This document shows positions 25,901 to 32,773 of a DNA stretch of 64,000 nucleotides, one piece after another. Position 1 is the stretch's first letter. The number at the start of each line of letters is the position of its first letter. The position numbers and the translations under genes were made by a program. The notes under the pieces were generated by a model. That model had not been told where the DNA came from and ran no database searches. It saw only the letters and a program-made list of their open reading frames with translations. This DNA comes from Arctopsyche grandis (lineage: Eukaryota > Arthropoda > Insecta > Trichoptera > Hydropsychidae), in NCBI RefSeq assembly GCF_051622035.1, contig NC_135365.1:11388001-11452000 (forward strand), in the 5' to 3' direction.

Positions 25901-28900
25901 ACTGAAGAAATTAAGTCAATTACAGCACAAATGAGTCAATCCCAAACAAAGATTGAAGAATTGGTTAAAAATAATAATGAAACGAATGATGCTCTATCAA
26001 ATCTCAAACTTCAAAATGGCGATCTTGAAAGACAGATAAAAATGGAAGTAGAAAAATGTGGCGAAATTCAACAACACAAAAGTAAATTAGAGAAGGAAAT
26101 CGGTGATTTGATGAGCAATTCTAGTAATTCCAATGAACAATTAAGTAGCTTATCGAATAAATTAAGAGAAGCCGAAAATGAAATTTCAAATATGAAAAAT
26201 ATGCTCCGTGAAAATACTGGTAAATTTGAGCGATCCGAACAAGAATTAAATCAACAGTTGGAGCAATTAAAAAGTCAAGCAACCAAAGAAAAAGAAACGT
26301 TAGAACAAGAAATTATATCCACGAATGAAATTAAAAGTCGACAAGAAGAAGAAATTAAAATACTTAATAGCAAATTGACAGAACTTCAAGAAAATAGTTC
26401 CATTGTTCAAAGTAGCATTGTTGAATTAGAAGCTAAACAAGGCAACGAAAAGACAGATTTACTCAAACAAATACAAATAAAAGAAAATGAGTTGCAAAAT
26501 TTGAAAAACCAGATAGAAAATCAAATCCAAACCTCTAAAAAAGAACATGACGATTTTACAACAAAATTGAACGACATTGAAAATAAGTTTGAGGAATCAA
26601 AGAGTAATTTAACAAAAGTTGAAGAAGATAGTCAGAAAAGCCAGAATGATTTATTACACAAACTGGAACTTTCGCAATCAACACACAATGAATTGGAGAA
26701 TAAAAATAAGACTTTATCAGATGAATGTTCAAAATTGAAAGAAACCCTCGAATCCCTTAGTCAAGGTAATCAAGATAAAGAAAAATATCTCAGTGATGAA
26801 TTGAAGAAGTTACAAGAAAATTATACTGTAGCTCAAAAGAATATAACAGAAAAAGAAACATCTTTGAAAGAAGTACAGTCTAAATTGACTGAATTGAATT
26901 TAGAAATCAAATCTAACATTGATATAATATCGGAAAAAGACAGACAAATTAACGTATTTGCTGACGAAATGAAGACAATATTAGAAGAAAAGCACACTCT
27001 CGATAAAAATTTGAATTCCAAGATATCGGAATGTGAAGAACTTCAACATAAAATAAATTGCATTGACGAAGATCGACTCGCAAAAGAGAGCATCATGTCA
27101 AGTCAACAGACAGCTCTTTTCGAACTGAAGAAACGTATAGAAGCACGAGGTAATAAAATTGATGATGCAAACCCTACCGAAACTGCCAGTGATATTAAAA
27201 AATTGGACGTAGAGTTGCCAAAGCTTTGTGATATTATTGAAAAAATGTTTGCCTTCAAGGATAAGTATTCAACTTTGGAAAGTGAAATGGAAACATTAAA
27301 AGGAAATTCGTGTACAGAAATCGAAACACTCAAAAGTACTAATTTAACGTTAGAAAAGAAATTTGCCGAATCGCAAAAGATTGTAAGTGAGTTGAAAGAT
27401 AATAATGAAAAATCTGAAAAGTTGAAGTCTATTGTAGAAGCATCCGAAGCTGATATGAAAAAGATAAAATCGACGAGTGATGAAGAGAAAAAGAAATTTG
27501 AAGAGTTGAATAAAAAATTGCAGGCTGAATTCGACAACTTCAGAACCAACAGTGTAAAAGAAAATGAACATTTGAAAACACAACTGCAAACCGTTGAATC
27601 ACAAATCTCTACTAAGAATAAAGAAATAGAATTAGAAAGGAACAGACGAAAAGACATAGAATCTAAATCAGAAACGTATGAAAATACAATAAAAACACTT
27701 CAAAACCAAATGCAACATTTGGAAGTGTCGTTAGATGAAAATAGTAATAAGGAAAAATCTGAATTACAAAAAAACACCCTCGATACTCAAAATCTACAAA
27801 AGTCACACGAAAAAGAAGTGCAGTCGTTCAAAACTGAAATTAATAAATTAAATGAACAATTACTATCAAAGAACAGTGATTCTACCAATTATAATCTTCA
27901 AGTTTTAGCACTGACTCAGGAACTAGAAGTAAGAATATTTGCAATGTAAAATACACGTGATTATTCTGCATAAAGTGATCTCGCGCACGTCACTAAAATC
28001 TCTATCTCAAAACATCTGGCACCCAAAAACTACATCAATCGAAAGCTACACCACGCGAAATATTGTACTAACGAGAACTCGGGTGCCAGATATTTCGAAT
28101 TTGCGATTTTTGTGGCAACGACTGCAATTTGCGGAATAATCCATTTACCATTGTAAACGTTTAACTGTCATTAATATTTTATAACAATATAATTTCAGAA
28201 ATACAAACAAGACATGATTTTACTAAAAAGTAAATTACAAGTCTTTGAAAACAACAATCACATATCAAAACCTGCTCTGGAGAAAACTCCAGTCGCCGAT
28301 ATCGCCAATAACAAATCTGGGGTCGATGCAAAGAAGTAAGTGGAAATGCATTTACGTTTTAATTTCGCTTGATACGATCCGTATGATTAAATAGCATGTA
28401 TTGAGTGGCATTAAACAGCACCTATTGAGTGGTTGTGGAGCAACGCCCGTGGTTGATTTTATCAATTACTAGTGGTTTTACCCGGCTTTGCTCGGTATTT
28501 GTAATATAAACCGCTTAAACATGGTTAATCTAATAGTAAACATTCATTTGCTTTTTTTATTAAATTTATTTGAATCGAAAAAAATATATATTCAACGATC
28601 GTCATAGTAACTTTGATTTGTTTTCGATGCTCCCAACCAAACCTTACATACAAAGTATCGTTCGAAATTATATATATACTAGCTGTATTACCCGGCTTCG
28701 CTCAGTGTTTATAAAATAAACCGCTTAAACATGACTAAGCTAATAGTAAACATTTAATTAAAAAAAAAAAATTTAAAAATTAAAAAAAAAATCAAAAAAA
28801 AAATTAAAAAAAAATAATAAAAAAAAAAAATCAAAAAAAAAATCAAAAAAAAAATTTAAAAAATCAAAAAAAATAAAAATCAAAATTTTTTTTTGCCTTC

Positions 28901-31900
28901 TAGGGCTTCGCCCTCAGCGCCCCCCTGAGCCTTTGCCTTCTAGGGCTTCGCCCCTCCACGCCCCCATGAGCAATTGCCGTTTAGGGCTTCGCCCCCATGA
29001 TCAGTTGCCTTTTAGGGCTTCGCCCCTCCGCGCCCCCATGATTAAATGCCGTCTAGGGCTTCGCCCCCCCTTAGTTAATGCCTTTTAGGGCTTCGCCCCC
29101 CGCGCCCCCAAGATTAATTGCCGTTTAGGGCTTCGCCCCCCTTAGTTAATGCCTTTTAGGGCTTCGCCCCTCCGCGCCCCCATGATTAAATGCCGTCTAG
29201 GGCTTCGCCCCCCTTAGTTAATGCCTATTAAGGCTTCGCCCCTCCGCGCCCCCATGATTAAATGCCGTCTAGGGCTTCGCCCCCATGATAAGTTGCCTTT
29301 AAGGGCTTCGCCCCTCCGCGCCTCCATGATTAATTGCCGTCTAGGGCTTCGCCCCCCCTTAGTTTATGCCTTTTAGGGCTTCGCCCCTCCGCGCCCCCAT
29401 GATTTAATGCCGTCTAGGGCTTCGCCCCCCTAAGTAAATGCCTATTAGGGCTTCGCCCCTCCGCGCCCCCATGATTAAATGCCATCTAGGGCTTCGCCCC
29501 CATGATCAGTTGCCAATAAGGGCTTCGCCCCTCCAGGTCCCCATGGTTAATTGCCGTCTAGGGCTTCGCCCCCATGATCAGTTGCCTTTTAGGGCTTCGC
29601 CCCTCCGCGCCCCATGATTAAATGCCGTCTAGGGCTTCGCCCCCATGATCAGTTGCCGATAAGGGCTTCGCCCCTCCACGTCCCCATGGTTAATTGCCGT
29701 CTAGGGCTTCGCCCCCCTTAGTTAATGCCTTTTAGGGCTTCGCCCCTCCGCACCCCCATGATTAAATGCCGTCTAGGGCTTCGCCCCCCCTAGTTAATGC
29801 CTTTTAGGGCTTCGCCCCCCCTAGTTAATGCCTTTTAGGGCTTCGCCCCCCGCGCCCCCAAGATTAATTGCCGTTTAGGGCTTCGCCCCCCTTAGTTAAT
29901 GCCTTTTAGGGCTTCGCCCCTCCGCGCCCCCATGATTAAATGCCGTCTAAGGCTTCGCCCCCATGATCAGTTGCCTTTTAGGGCTTCGCCCCTCCGCGCC
30001 CCCATGATTAATTGCCGTCTAGGGCTTCGCCCCCCTTAGTTAATGCCTATTAGGGCTTGCGCCCCATGAGGCTGGGCCCCCCGGGCCCCCTTCGGGGCCC
30101 CACGGGGCTGCGTCCCTTGTGGCGCCCCCTTTTGAGCCCCATGGGGCTGCGCCCCATGAGGCTGGGGCCCCACGGGGCTGCGCCCCTTGTGGCGCCCCTG
30201 GCGGGACCCCATGAAGCTACTCGCCTTGCGCCCCCGCGGGGGTGAATCCATTGAATCGAAAAAAACAAATCGGCGCCCATGGATCGAAAAAAAAAAAAAA
30301 ATCGAATCACGTGTTCGATGACGTCACCGATCTACGGACGACGACGACGACGACGATGACCAAGGATACATACAAAGTCTCTTTCCAAATTATAGATTAG
30401 ATAGAAGATTAGATAAATATCGTCAAGCACGGATGTTTTATATACCTTTATTCAGTATGGTCACCCAGTAGGTTTCCGAGGGTTTCCAGAAACCCGTTGT
30501 TAAAAAACGGGTTTTCGGAAACCCGTTTTTCCGATTATAAAATTTCCGGAATTTTTATTAAAAATGCTTCAATTTAGAAATATTAAAAATCAATGAATAT
30601 ATAACTTGAAAGCAGGCGCCCCGAGCAACACTTTTCAGTAAATTTCGGTAATAATAAACGAAAAATACATTAATATCAGTATATTTCTGGGAAAAAATTC
30701 CCTTAATGTGCTTATTCCATAAAAATATATTGTTCTATTTTGACTTATCCATATTTTTTGGTATTTTTCATCTACATATTTCATAGCCAGCAGCATAGCT
30801 CGGTCGTTAAGCTTCTGCTTAGCGCCGGGTTCGATCCCAGGGCCGGGCCTCGAATGAAAAATGCTGTTGGTTAGACCTGGATTTGTGACTTCAGGTTGAT
30901 CGTTTCCTATCAGAGTTTGCCAATTTTCTCTGATTTCATTGTTGAAACGGTTCCCGGAAAAAATTGGCTAAAACCCCTCCTATACAATATGTCACCTATA
31001 ATTTGTAATTAATTGTGCAATAAATAAGTTTGTGTACAAATTGATAGATGTCTCATTGATTTGCGAGTTTTTCAGTGTCTCGTAATTCAGTGACTTATAT
31101 AAAAAAAAAAAAAATGCTGCATTGTAATTGTAATTTGTAATTGGCCAGGAAGGCGCACTGGGGTTTACCTGTAAGGCCTTCCTGGTATATATTTAAAAAA
31201 ATAAATAAATAAATATAAATTCTATTAACATTGGCATGTCTTGATGAAAAAATTCTAGTGGTACTTTTTTTTTAATCTTGTTATAATATACACATGTATA
31301 TTTCATTATATTTTTGGAAACCCTTTGTTCCGAAATTGGGGTGACACAATAACTGTAATTACTATATTGTCGTAAATTATCTAATATACGACATCACTGC
31401 CTTTATTTGTGTTATGATTGTTTATCTGGCCACAATGACGCGTTAGAGTACTCTGTAATGTCACTGTGGCTAAAATTTTAAAATAAAATATATTATTTCA
31501 ATCAGATTGCTGGAAGAAAAAGAGGAAGTTGAAGGACAGGTTAACTTTTTAAATTCCGTCATCATCGACATGCAACGAAAGAACGAGGAACTCAAAGCGA
31601 GGGTTGAAATTTTAGAGATGGGCGTCTCTCCACAAGAAGTAGAAGAATTCAGTTTGTATGTACATATTGTCATTGTTACGTATTCAATTTATAATATGCA
31701 TTCACTCATTCAATCTGTGTTATGATTTCAGCAACGGTCTAAAGCCGAAGATGGTAGCACCTCGCATGTTCTGCGATATATGCGACATATTCGATGCCCA
31801 CGAGACTGAAGATTGTCCCAGACAAACGAATGACGATGTAGATCCCCGCCAAGGAGATAAAAAGAAGTCACCACCACCACCTAGAGCGTATTGTAATATT

Positions 31901-32027
31901 TGTGAAGGTTGTATACATTGTTATTGTATCATTGTGTACCACTTGTTTTCAAACTATATTGTATTGTTTTTTCTTTTTAGTTTTTGGTCATGCGACGGAA
32001 GATTGCGACGAAGAAGAAACATATTGA
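7116..32027 (+). CDS. CLIP-190: CLIP-190 / CLIP-170 family microtubule plus-end tracking protein, complete, 18 coding exons
   Basis: CAP-Gly linker protein that binds growing microtubule plus ends and EB1-type and tubulin tails through its CAP-Gly domains, dimerises by coiled coil, and links microtubules to dynein/dynactin and membranes (family knowledge). Exons joined by GT-AG sites and phase: 7116-7158, 11735-11818, 13877-13966, 14729-14881, 14959-15240, 15324-15507, 17702-17891, 19993-20049, 24083-24223, 24307-24438, 24534-24554, 24633-24804, 24886-25242, 25314-27928, 28199-28335, 31506-31655, 31732-31907, 31981-32027. They total 5,031 bp, in frame, 1,676 residues, close to the roughly 1,690 I recall for Drosophila CLIP-190. 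Order: polar N-terminus, CAP-Gly 1 (about residues 80-150), CAP-Gly 2 (about 225-300), Ser/Arg-rich linker, coiled coil (about 362-1,550), two CCHC knuckles at the end. The first two coding exons are the least certain; the others have strong family similarity. Confidence 0.93.
7579..7945. mobile_element. Dispersed repeat family E, copy 2, plus adjoining short repeat
   Basis: GGGCGAAAACACACTGAATA start, TTATCGATCACTGTCAAG and ATCACCGAAAACGCTCCAGG inside. The distal part (7845-7945, CACCAACATGGTCGAATCG) recurs at 16545-16650. Confidence 0.45.
8009..8530 (+). repeat. Tandem segmental duplication, period about 279 bp
   Basis: Copy 1 from CGATAACCCGCA at 8009, copy 2 at 8288; both carry GAGATAGAGGTCAAGTTCTG and CTCATTAAGCATTTTCTTAA. 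In a CLIP-190 intron. Confidence 0.85.
8578..9195. mobile_element. hAT-like non-autonomous element
   Basis: Ends TAGGGCTGCCATA and TATGGCAGCCCTA form near-perfect terminal inverted repeats, flanked by TTCCAGGA and TCCTAGGA (6/8). 618 bp, no transposase ORF. Confidence 0.6.
9345..9698 (-). mobile_element. Solo LTR (Ty3/gypsy-like)
   Basis: 354 bp starting TGTAACGTGG and ending CACCA on the minus strand, flanked by ATAT duplications (9341-9344, 9699-9702). It shares the end motif GACCAAAGTCG...TTTAC with the other LTR. GC-richer than its surroundings; internal coding region lost. Confidence 0.75.
9703..11734. other. CLIP-190 intron DNA
   Basis: Mostly unique AT-rich DNA. Around 10975-11328 two diverged inverted segments (TTAGTTCGTTCATGAACATA and TTAGTTCGTGTATGAACAAA region) suggest an old TIR element. 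Confidence 0.35.
12631..13450 (+). repeat. Satellite-like tandem array, about five units of 120-172 bp
   Basis: Units begin near GAATTCCAAACAAA at 12631, 12803, about 12973 (truncated start), 13141 and 13261. Each includes GGAGTTGGAGCAATGGAGTC, CTCTGCTCTAGCTCTAGACA and AGCTACAGGCTTTAGTC. In the CLIP-190 intron between the second and third coding exons. The 111-codon ORF within it is a product of the repeat. Confidence 0.9.
13461..13655 (-). other. Protein-like minus-strand ORF of unknown origin
   Basis: 63 codons, [20 protein letters not shown] onward, with seven Cys and balanced composition, unlike the AT-driven noise ORFs. No family recognised. It follows the satellite array within a CLIP-190 intron; it may be an old transposon or gene fragment. 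Confidence 0.25.
14729..15240 (+). CDS. CLIP-190: CLIP-190 CAP-Gly domain 1 and serine/proline linker (two exons)
   Basis: Exon 14729-14881 encodes the first half of the domain, including [20 protein letters not shown] and [16 protein letters not shown]. After a 77-bp intron, exon 14959-15240 completes it with [20 protein letters not shown]. The GKNDG loop is the signature that binds EEY/F-type C-termini, and it is intact. The glycine of the loop is split by the intron in phase 1. After the domain the chain becomes Ser/Pro/Arg-rich (SPSPNG-type linker), as in other CLIPs, where it adds microtubule affinity. Base composition is clearly more GC-rich than the surrounding introns. Confidence 0.95.
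15324..20049 (+). CDS. CLIP-190: CLIP-190 CAP-Gly domain 2 and linker (three exons)
   Basis: Exon 15324-15507 carries [19 protein letters not shown] and ends within [11 protein letters not shown]; the arginine is split in phase 2. Exon 17702-17891 completes it with [18 protein letters not shown] and a basic Ser/Arg linker. Two donors lie close together at its end (17884, phase 1; 17892, phase 0). The second is chosen because the next exon needs phase 0. Exon 19993-20049 (57 bp) adds [19 protein letters not shown], leading directly into the coiled coil [13 protein letters not shown]. It could be skipped without frame loss, so it may be an alternative exon. The exon at 17702 is unusually GC-rich for this window. 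Confidence 0.9.
15950..16480 (-). pseudogene. RTE-like LINE fragment (reverse transcriptase C-terminus)
   Basis: The minus-strand frame 16465-16076 includes [20 protein letters not shown] and [17 protein letters not shown], the YGCETW...MWCWRR pattern of RTE-type endonuclease/reverse transcriptases. It degenerates by frameshifts toward 15950. No catalytic motif. In a CLIP-190 intron. Confidence 0.75.
16693..16865 (+). mobile_element. SINE core fragment
   Basis: Contains the family core TTTCCCATCAGAGTTTGCTA, then ATTGTTGAAACGGTTCC, without head or tail. In the CLIP-190 intron between the two halves of CAP-Gly 2. Confidence 0.55.
18395..18525. mobile_element. Small TIR element (CCATAAATTATGTCAC type)
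   Basis: GGTCGTCCATAAATTATGTC at the left, GACGTCATTTATGGGGTCT at the right as an inverted repeat; preceded by TTAA. In a CLIP-190 intron. Confidence 0.5.
19477..19698. mobile_element. Foldback (nearly palindromic) MITE
   Basis: AAGGTCTGTTCATACCTATC at the left and CATAGGTATGAACAGACCTT at the right; nearly the whole 222 bp pairs with itself. Flanking TATT on both sides could be a 4-bp duplication. In the CLIP-190 intron before the 19993 exon. Confidence 0.75.
21144..21503 (+). mobile_element. MITE with 7-bp duplication, copy 1
   Basis: Starts TGGGTCTATCTCACGGGACC, ends CACGGTCACCCA; flanks TTAAAAA at 21137-21143 and 21504-21510. The middle is partly palindromic around CGCGCGCAGGATAC / TATCCTGCTCGCGC. 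Confidence 0.75.
21613..22097. mobile_element. hAT-like element with remnant of transposase C-terminus
   Basis: Ends TAAGGTGACC and GATCACCTTA; flanks ACATATAG and GTATATAG (6/8). Inside, at about 21848-21919, a frame reads [15 protein letters not shown] then KRN, like the hAT dimerisation region. Otherwise decayed. Confidence 0.55.
22466..22835 (+). mobile_element. MITE family C, copy 1
   Basis: Shares GTATGTCCGATAAAAACTTC, TTGTTTATTGTGTGTTTTTG (reverse) and CGTAAGGGCCC with copies at 48550 and 54722. Ends resemble GCAGAGARATGTWATA inverted repeats. An ORF 22568-22792 is present (see findings). Confidence 0.65.
23111..23250 (+). repeat. 71-bp tandem duplication with TTAGG-like motif
   Basis: Two copies of AACATTTTTCTTTCAA...GGTTAGGTTGTAAATAC (23111 and 23182). 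The first contains two TTAGG units. Confidence 0.85.
24083..28335 (+). CDS. CLIP-190: CLIP-190 coiled-coil rod (seven exons, including a 2.6-kb exon and a 21-bp microexon)
   Basis: The rod starts at [20 protein letters not shown] (24083) and runs through exons at 24307, 24534, 24633, 24886, 25314 and 28199. Composition is rich in Glu, Lys, Gln, Leu, Asn and Ser with heptad spacing, typical of the CLIP rod that dimerises the protein. The 25314-27928 exon alone gives 871 codons without a stop. The 24534-24554 exon is only 21 bp (KLKDELT), flanked by good sites (TTTTTAG and GTAAGT). Upstream of it two donors are possible (24437, phase 1; 24439, phase 0); only the second keeps the frame. A MITE (about 27957-28155) sits just after the long exon's donor. 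Confidence 0.93.
27957..28155. mobile_element. Foldback MITE family D, copy 1
   Basis: GATTATTCTGCATAAAGTGA at the left and GCGGAATAATCCATTTACC at the right; middle CTGGCACCCAAAAACTACAT. Lies 28 bp after the donor of the large CLIP-190 exon. Confidence 0.65.
28466..28678 (+). mobile_element. Hairpin-headed dispersed repeat, copy 1
   Basis: Head TTTTACCCGGCTTTGCTCGG (a short hairpin), then TATTTGTAATATAAACCGCT, ending near TTCGAAATTATATATATA. Four copies in the window; class not recognised. Confidence 0.6.
28679..30415 (+). mobile_element. Hairpin-headed repeat, copy 2, greatly expanded by an internal minisatellite
   Basis: Head TATTACCCGGCTTCGCTCAG and tail ACAAAGTCTCTTTCCAAATT then TAGATTAGATAG match the short copies; between them lie an A-rich stretch (28758-28890), the GC-rich minisatellite, a GGGGCCCC-rich block (30055-30240) and a CGACGACGACG run (30338-30355). 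Confidence 0.6.
28890..30060 (+). repeat. GC-rich minisatellite, about 33 units with core GGGCTTCGCCCC
   Basis: Two alternating unit types: one with CCGCGCCCCCATGATTAAAT after the core, the other with CTTAGTTAATGCC. Together they make a dimer of about 60-70 bp. Each core is itself a small hairpin (GGGC-TTC-GCCC). Extremely GC-rich compared with the window. ORFs through it are artefacts. Confidence 0.95.
30786..31216 (+). mobile_element. tRNA-derived SINE, family B, with 3' hairpin tail
   Basis: Head with A box AGCTCGGTCGTTAAGC and B box GGTTCGATCCC; shared core ATCGTTTCCTATCAGAGTTT; 3' end with a perfect 10-bp hairpin (31145-31154 with 31176-31185) followed by (AAAT)n. Inserted in the CLIP-190 intron before the zinc-knuckle exons, just after the hairpin-headed minisatellite element. 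Confidence 0.85.
31506..32027 (+). CDS. CLIP-190: CLIP-190 C-terminus: last coil and tandem zinc knuckles (three exons)
   Basis: Exon 31506-31655 carries [20 protein letters not shown], a strongly conserved end-of-rod segment. Exon 31732-31907 encodes knuckle 1, [15 protein letters not shown] (C-x2-C-x5-H-x4-C), and begins knuckle 2. Exon 31981-32027 finishes knuckle 2, [14 protein letters not shown] (C-x2-C-x4-H-x4-C), and ends EEETY then TGA. In CLIP-170 these knuckles bind p150Glued, and the C-terminal ETF-type residues bind CAP-Gly domains for autoinhibition. Here the last residue is Tyr, not Phe, which resembles tubulin's EEY end. A likely poly(A) signal follows at 32154. Confidence 0.95.
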
Positions 32028-32153
32028 AGCTCTCCAATTTCTGATAGGCAATTTAGTTTAGAAAATTTATTTGTATTTAACTAGCCTTTGTAAAAGTCTG
32101 ATAATTGCTATGCTGTGATGCAATTTTAGTGATGAACAAGTGTTATGTATGTT

Positions 32154-32159
32154 AATAAA
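32154..32159 (+). terminator. Poly(A) signal AATAAA of CLIP-190
   Basis: AATAAA lies 127 bases after the CLIP-190 stop codon, on the same strand, in AT-rich 3' UTR. It is the first canonical signal after the stop. Confidence 0.6.
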
Positions 32160-32747
32160 ATCTGTATGTTAAGCACAGTTAATTGAAATTTTACGTTGGA
32201 ACCATTATTAATATACAAATTATGTATTCAATTTTATGTTCGCTCATTTTTTACTATTTTGATGTAAACAAATTATTATGTGCATTTTCCAGTTGATGTT
32301 TCTATAATATTATGATTCAAGTTATAATCTTGTTGCGTAATTTTTAACTATTACCAATTGTTCTTGTTTGTGTAGTGTAATTATTTATGTAATTGTTACA
32401 TTGAAATGTTAATTGTTCTAAATTGTTAATGAATAATTTTGAATTTGAAAACGCTTTAGGAAAAATATTTTTTATTGTTGCATTATAAAAATAATAATAA
32501 TACAATTTATATGTATTAGAGTGCTATTATAGCAAGCATTCTATGATAATCCTAATGTTATGTTTAATGTTGTTTCAAATGCGTTAAAAATGATATGATA
32601 CTAGTTTATTTGACTGCATACTTAAAGTACCAATTTGAACATCGGTGGACTACATACAGTTATAGCATTAATACATCTGTTTTGTATGTTTTATATCAAT
32701 GAAATACTATTACTCTAATTACGTTTATAATTACAATGAAATAATAA

Positions 32748-32753
32748 TTTATT
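32748..32753 (-). terminator. Poly(A) signal AATAAA of RPB11
   Basis: On the minus strand AATAAA begins 20 bases after the RPB11 stop, implying a very short 3' UTR. The CLIP-190 and RPB11 3' ends face each other with about 600 bp between their signals. Confidence 0.5.
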
Positions 32754-32773
32754 TTTTTAAAGAGACTACAATT

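Noticed and set aside
27103..27657. 184-codon minus-strand ORF
   Set aside because: Antisense shadow of the CLIP-190 coiled-coil exon; Ser/Phe-rich as expected for the complement of Glu/Lys codons.
28758..28890. Poly(A) tail marking a retrogene
   Set aside because: A-rich tract lies inside the hairpin-headed repeat, with no gene-derived sequence before it.
30036..30310. Overlapping ORFs on both strands rich in Gly, Pro, Ala and Arg
   Set aside because: Products of the GC-rich repeat block; no codon pattern or domain.
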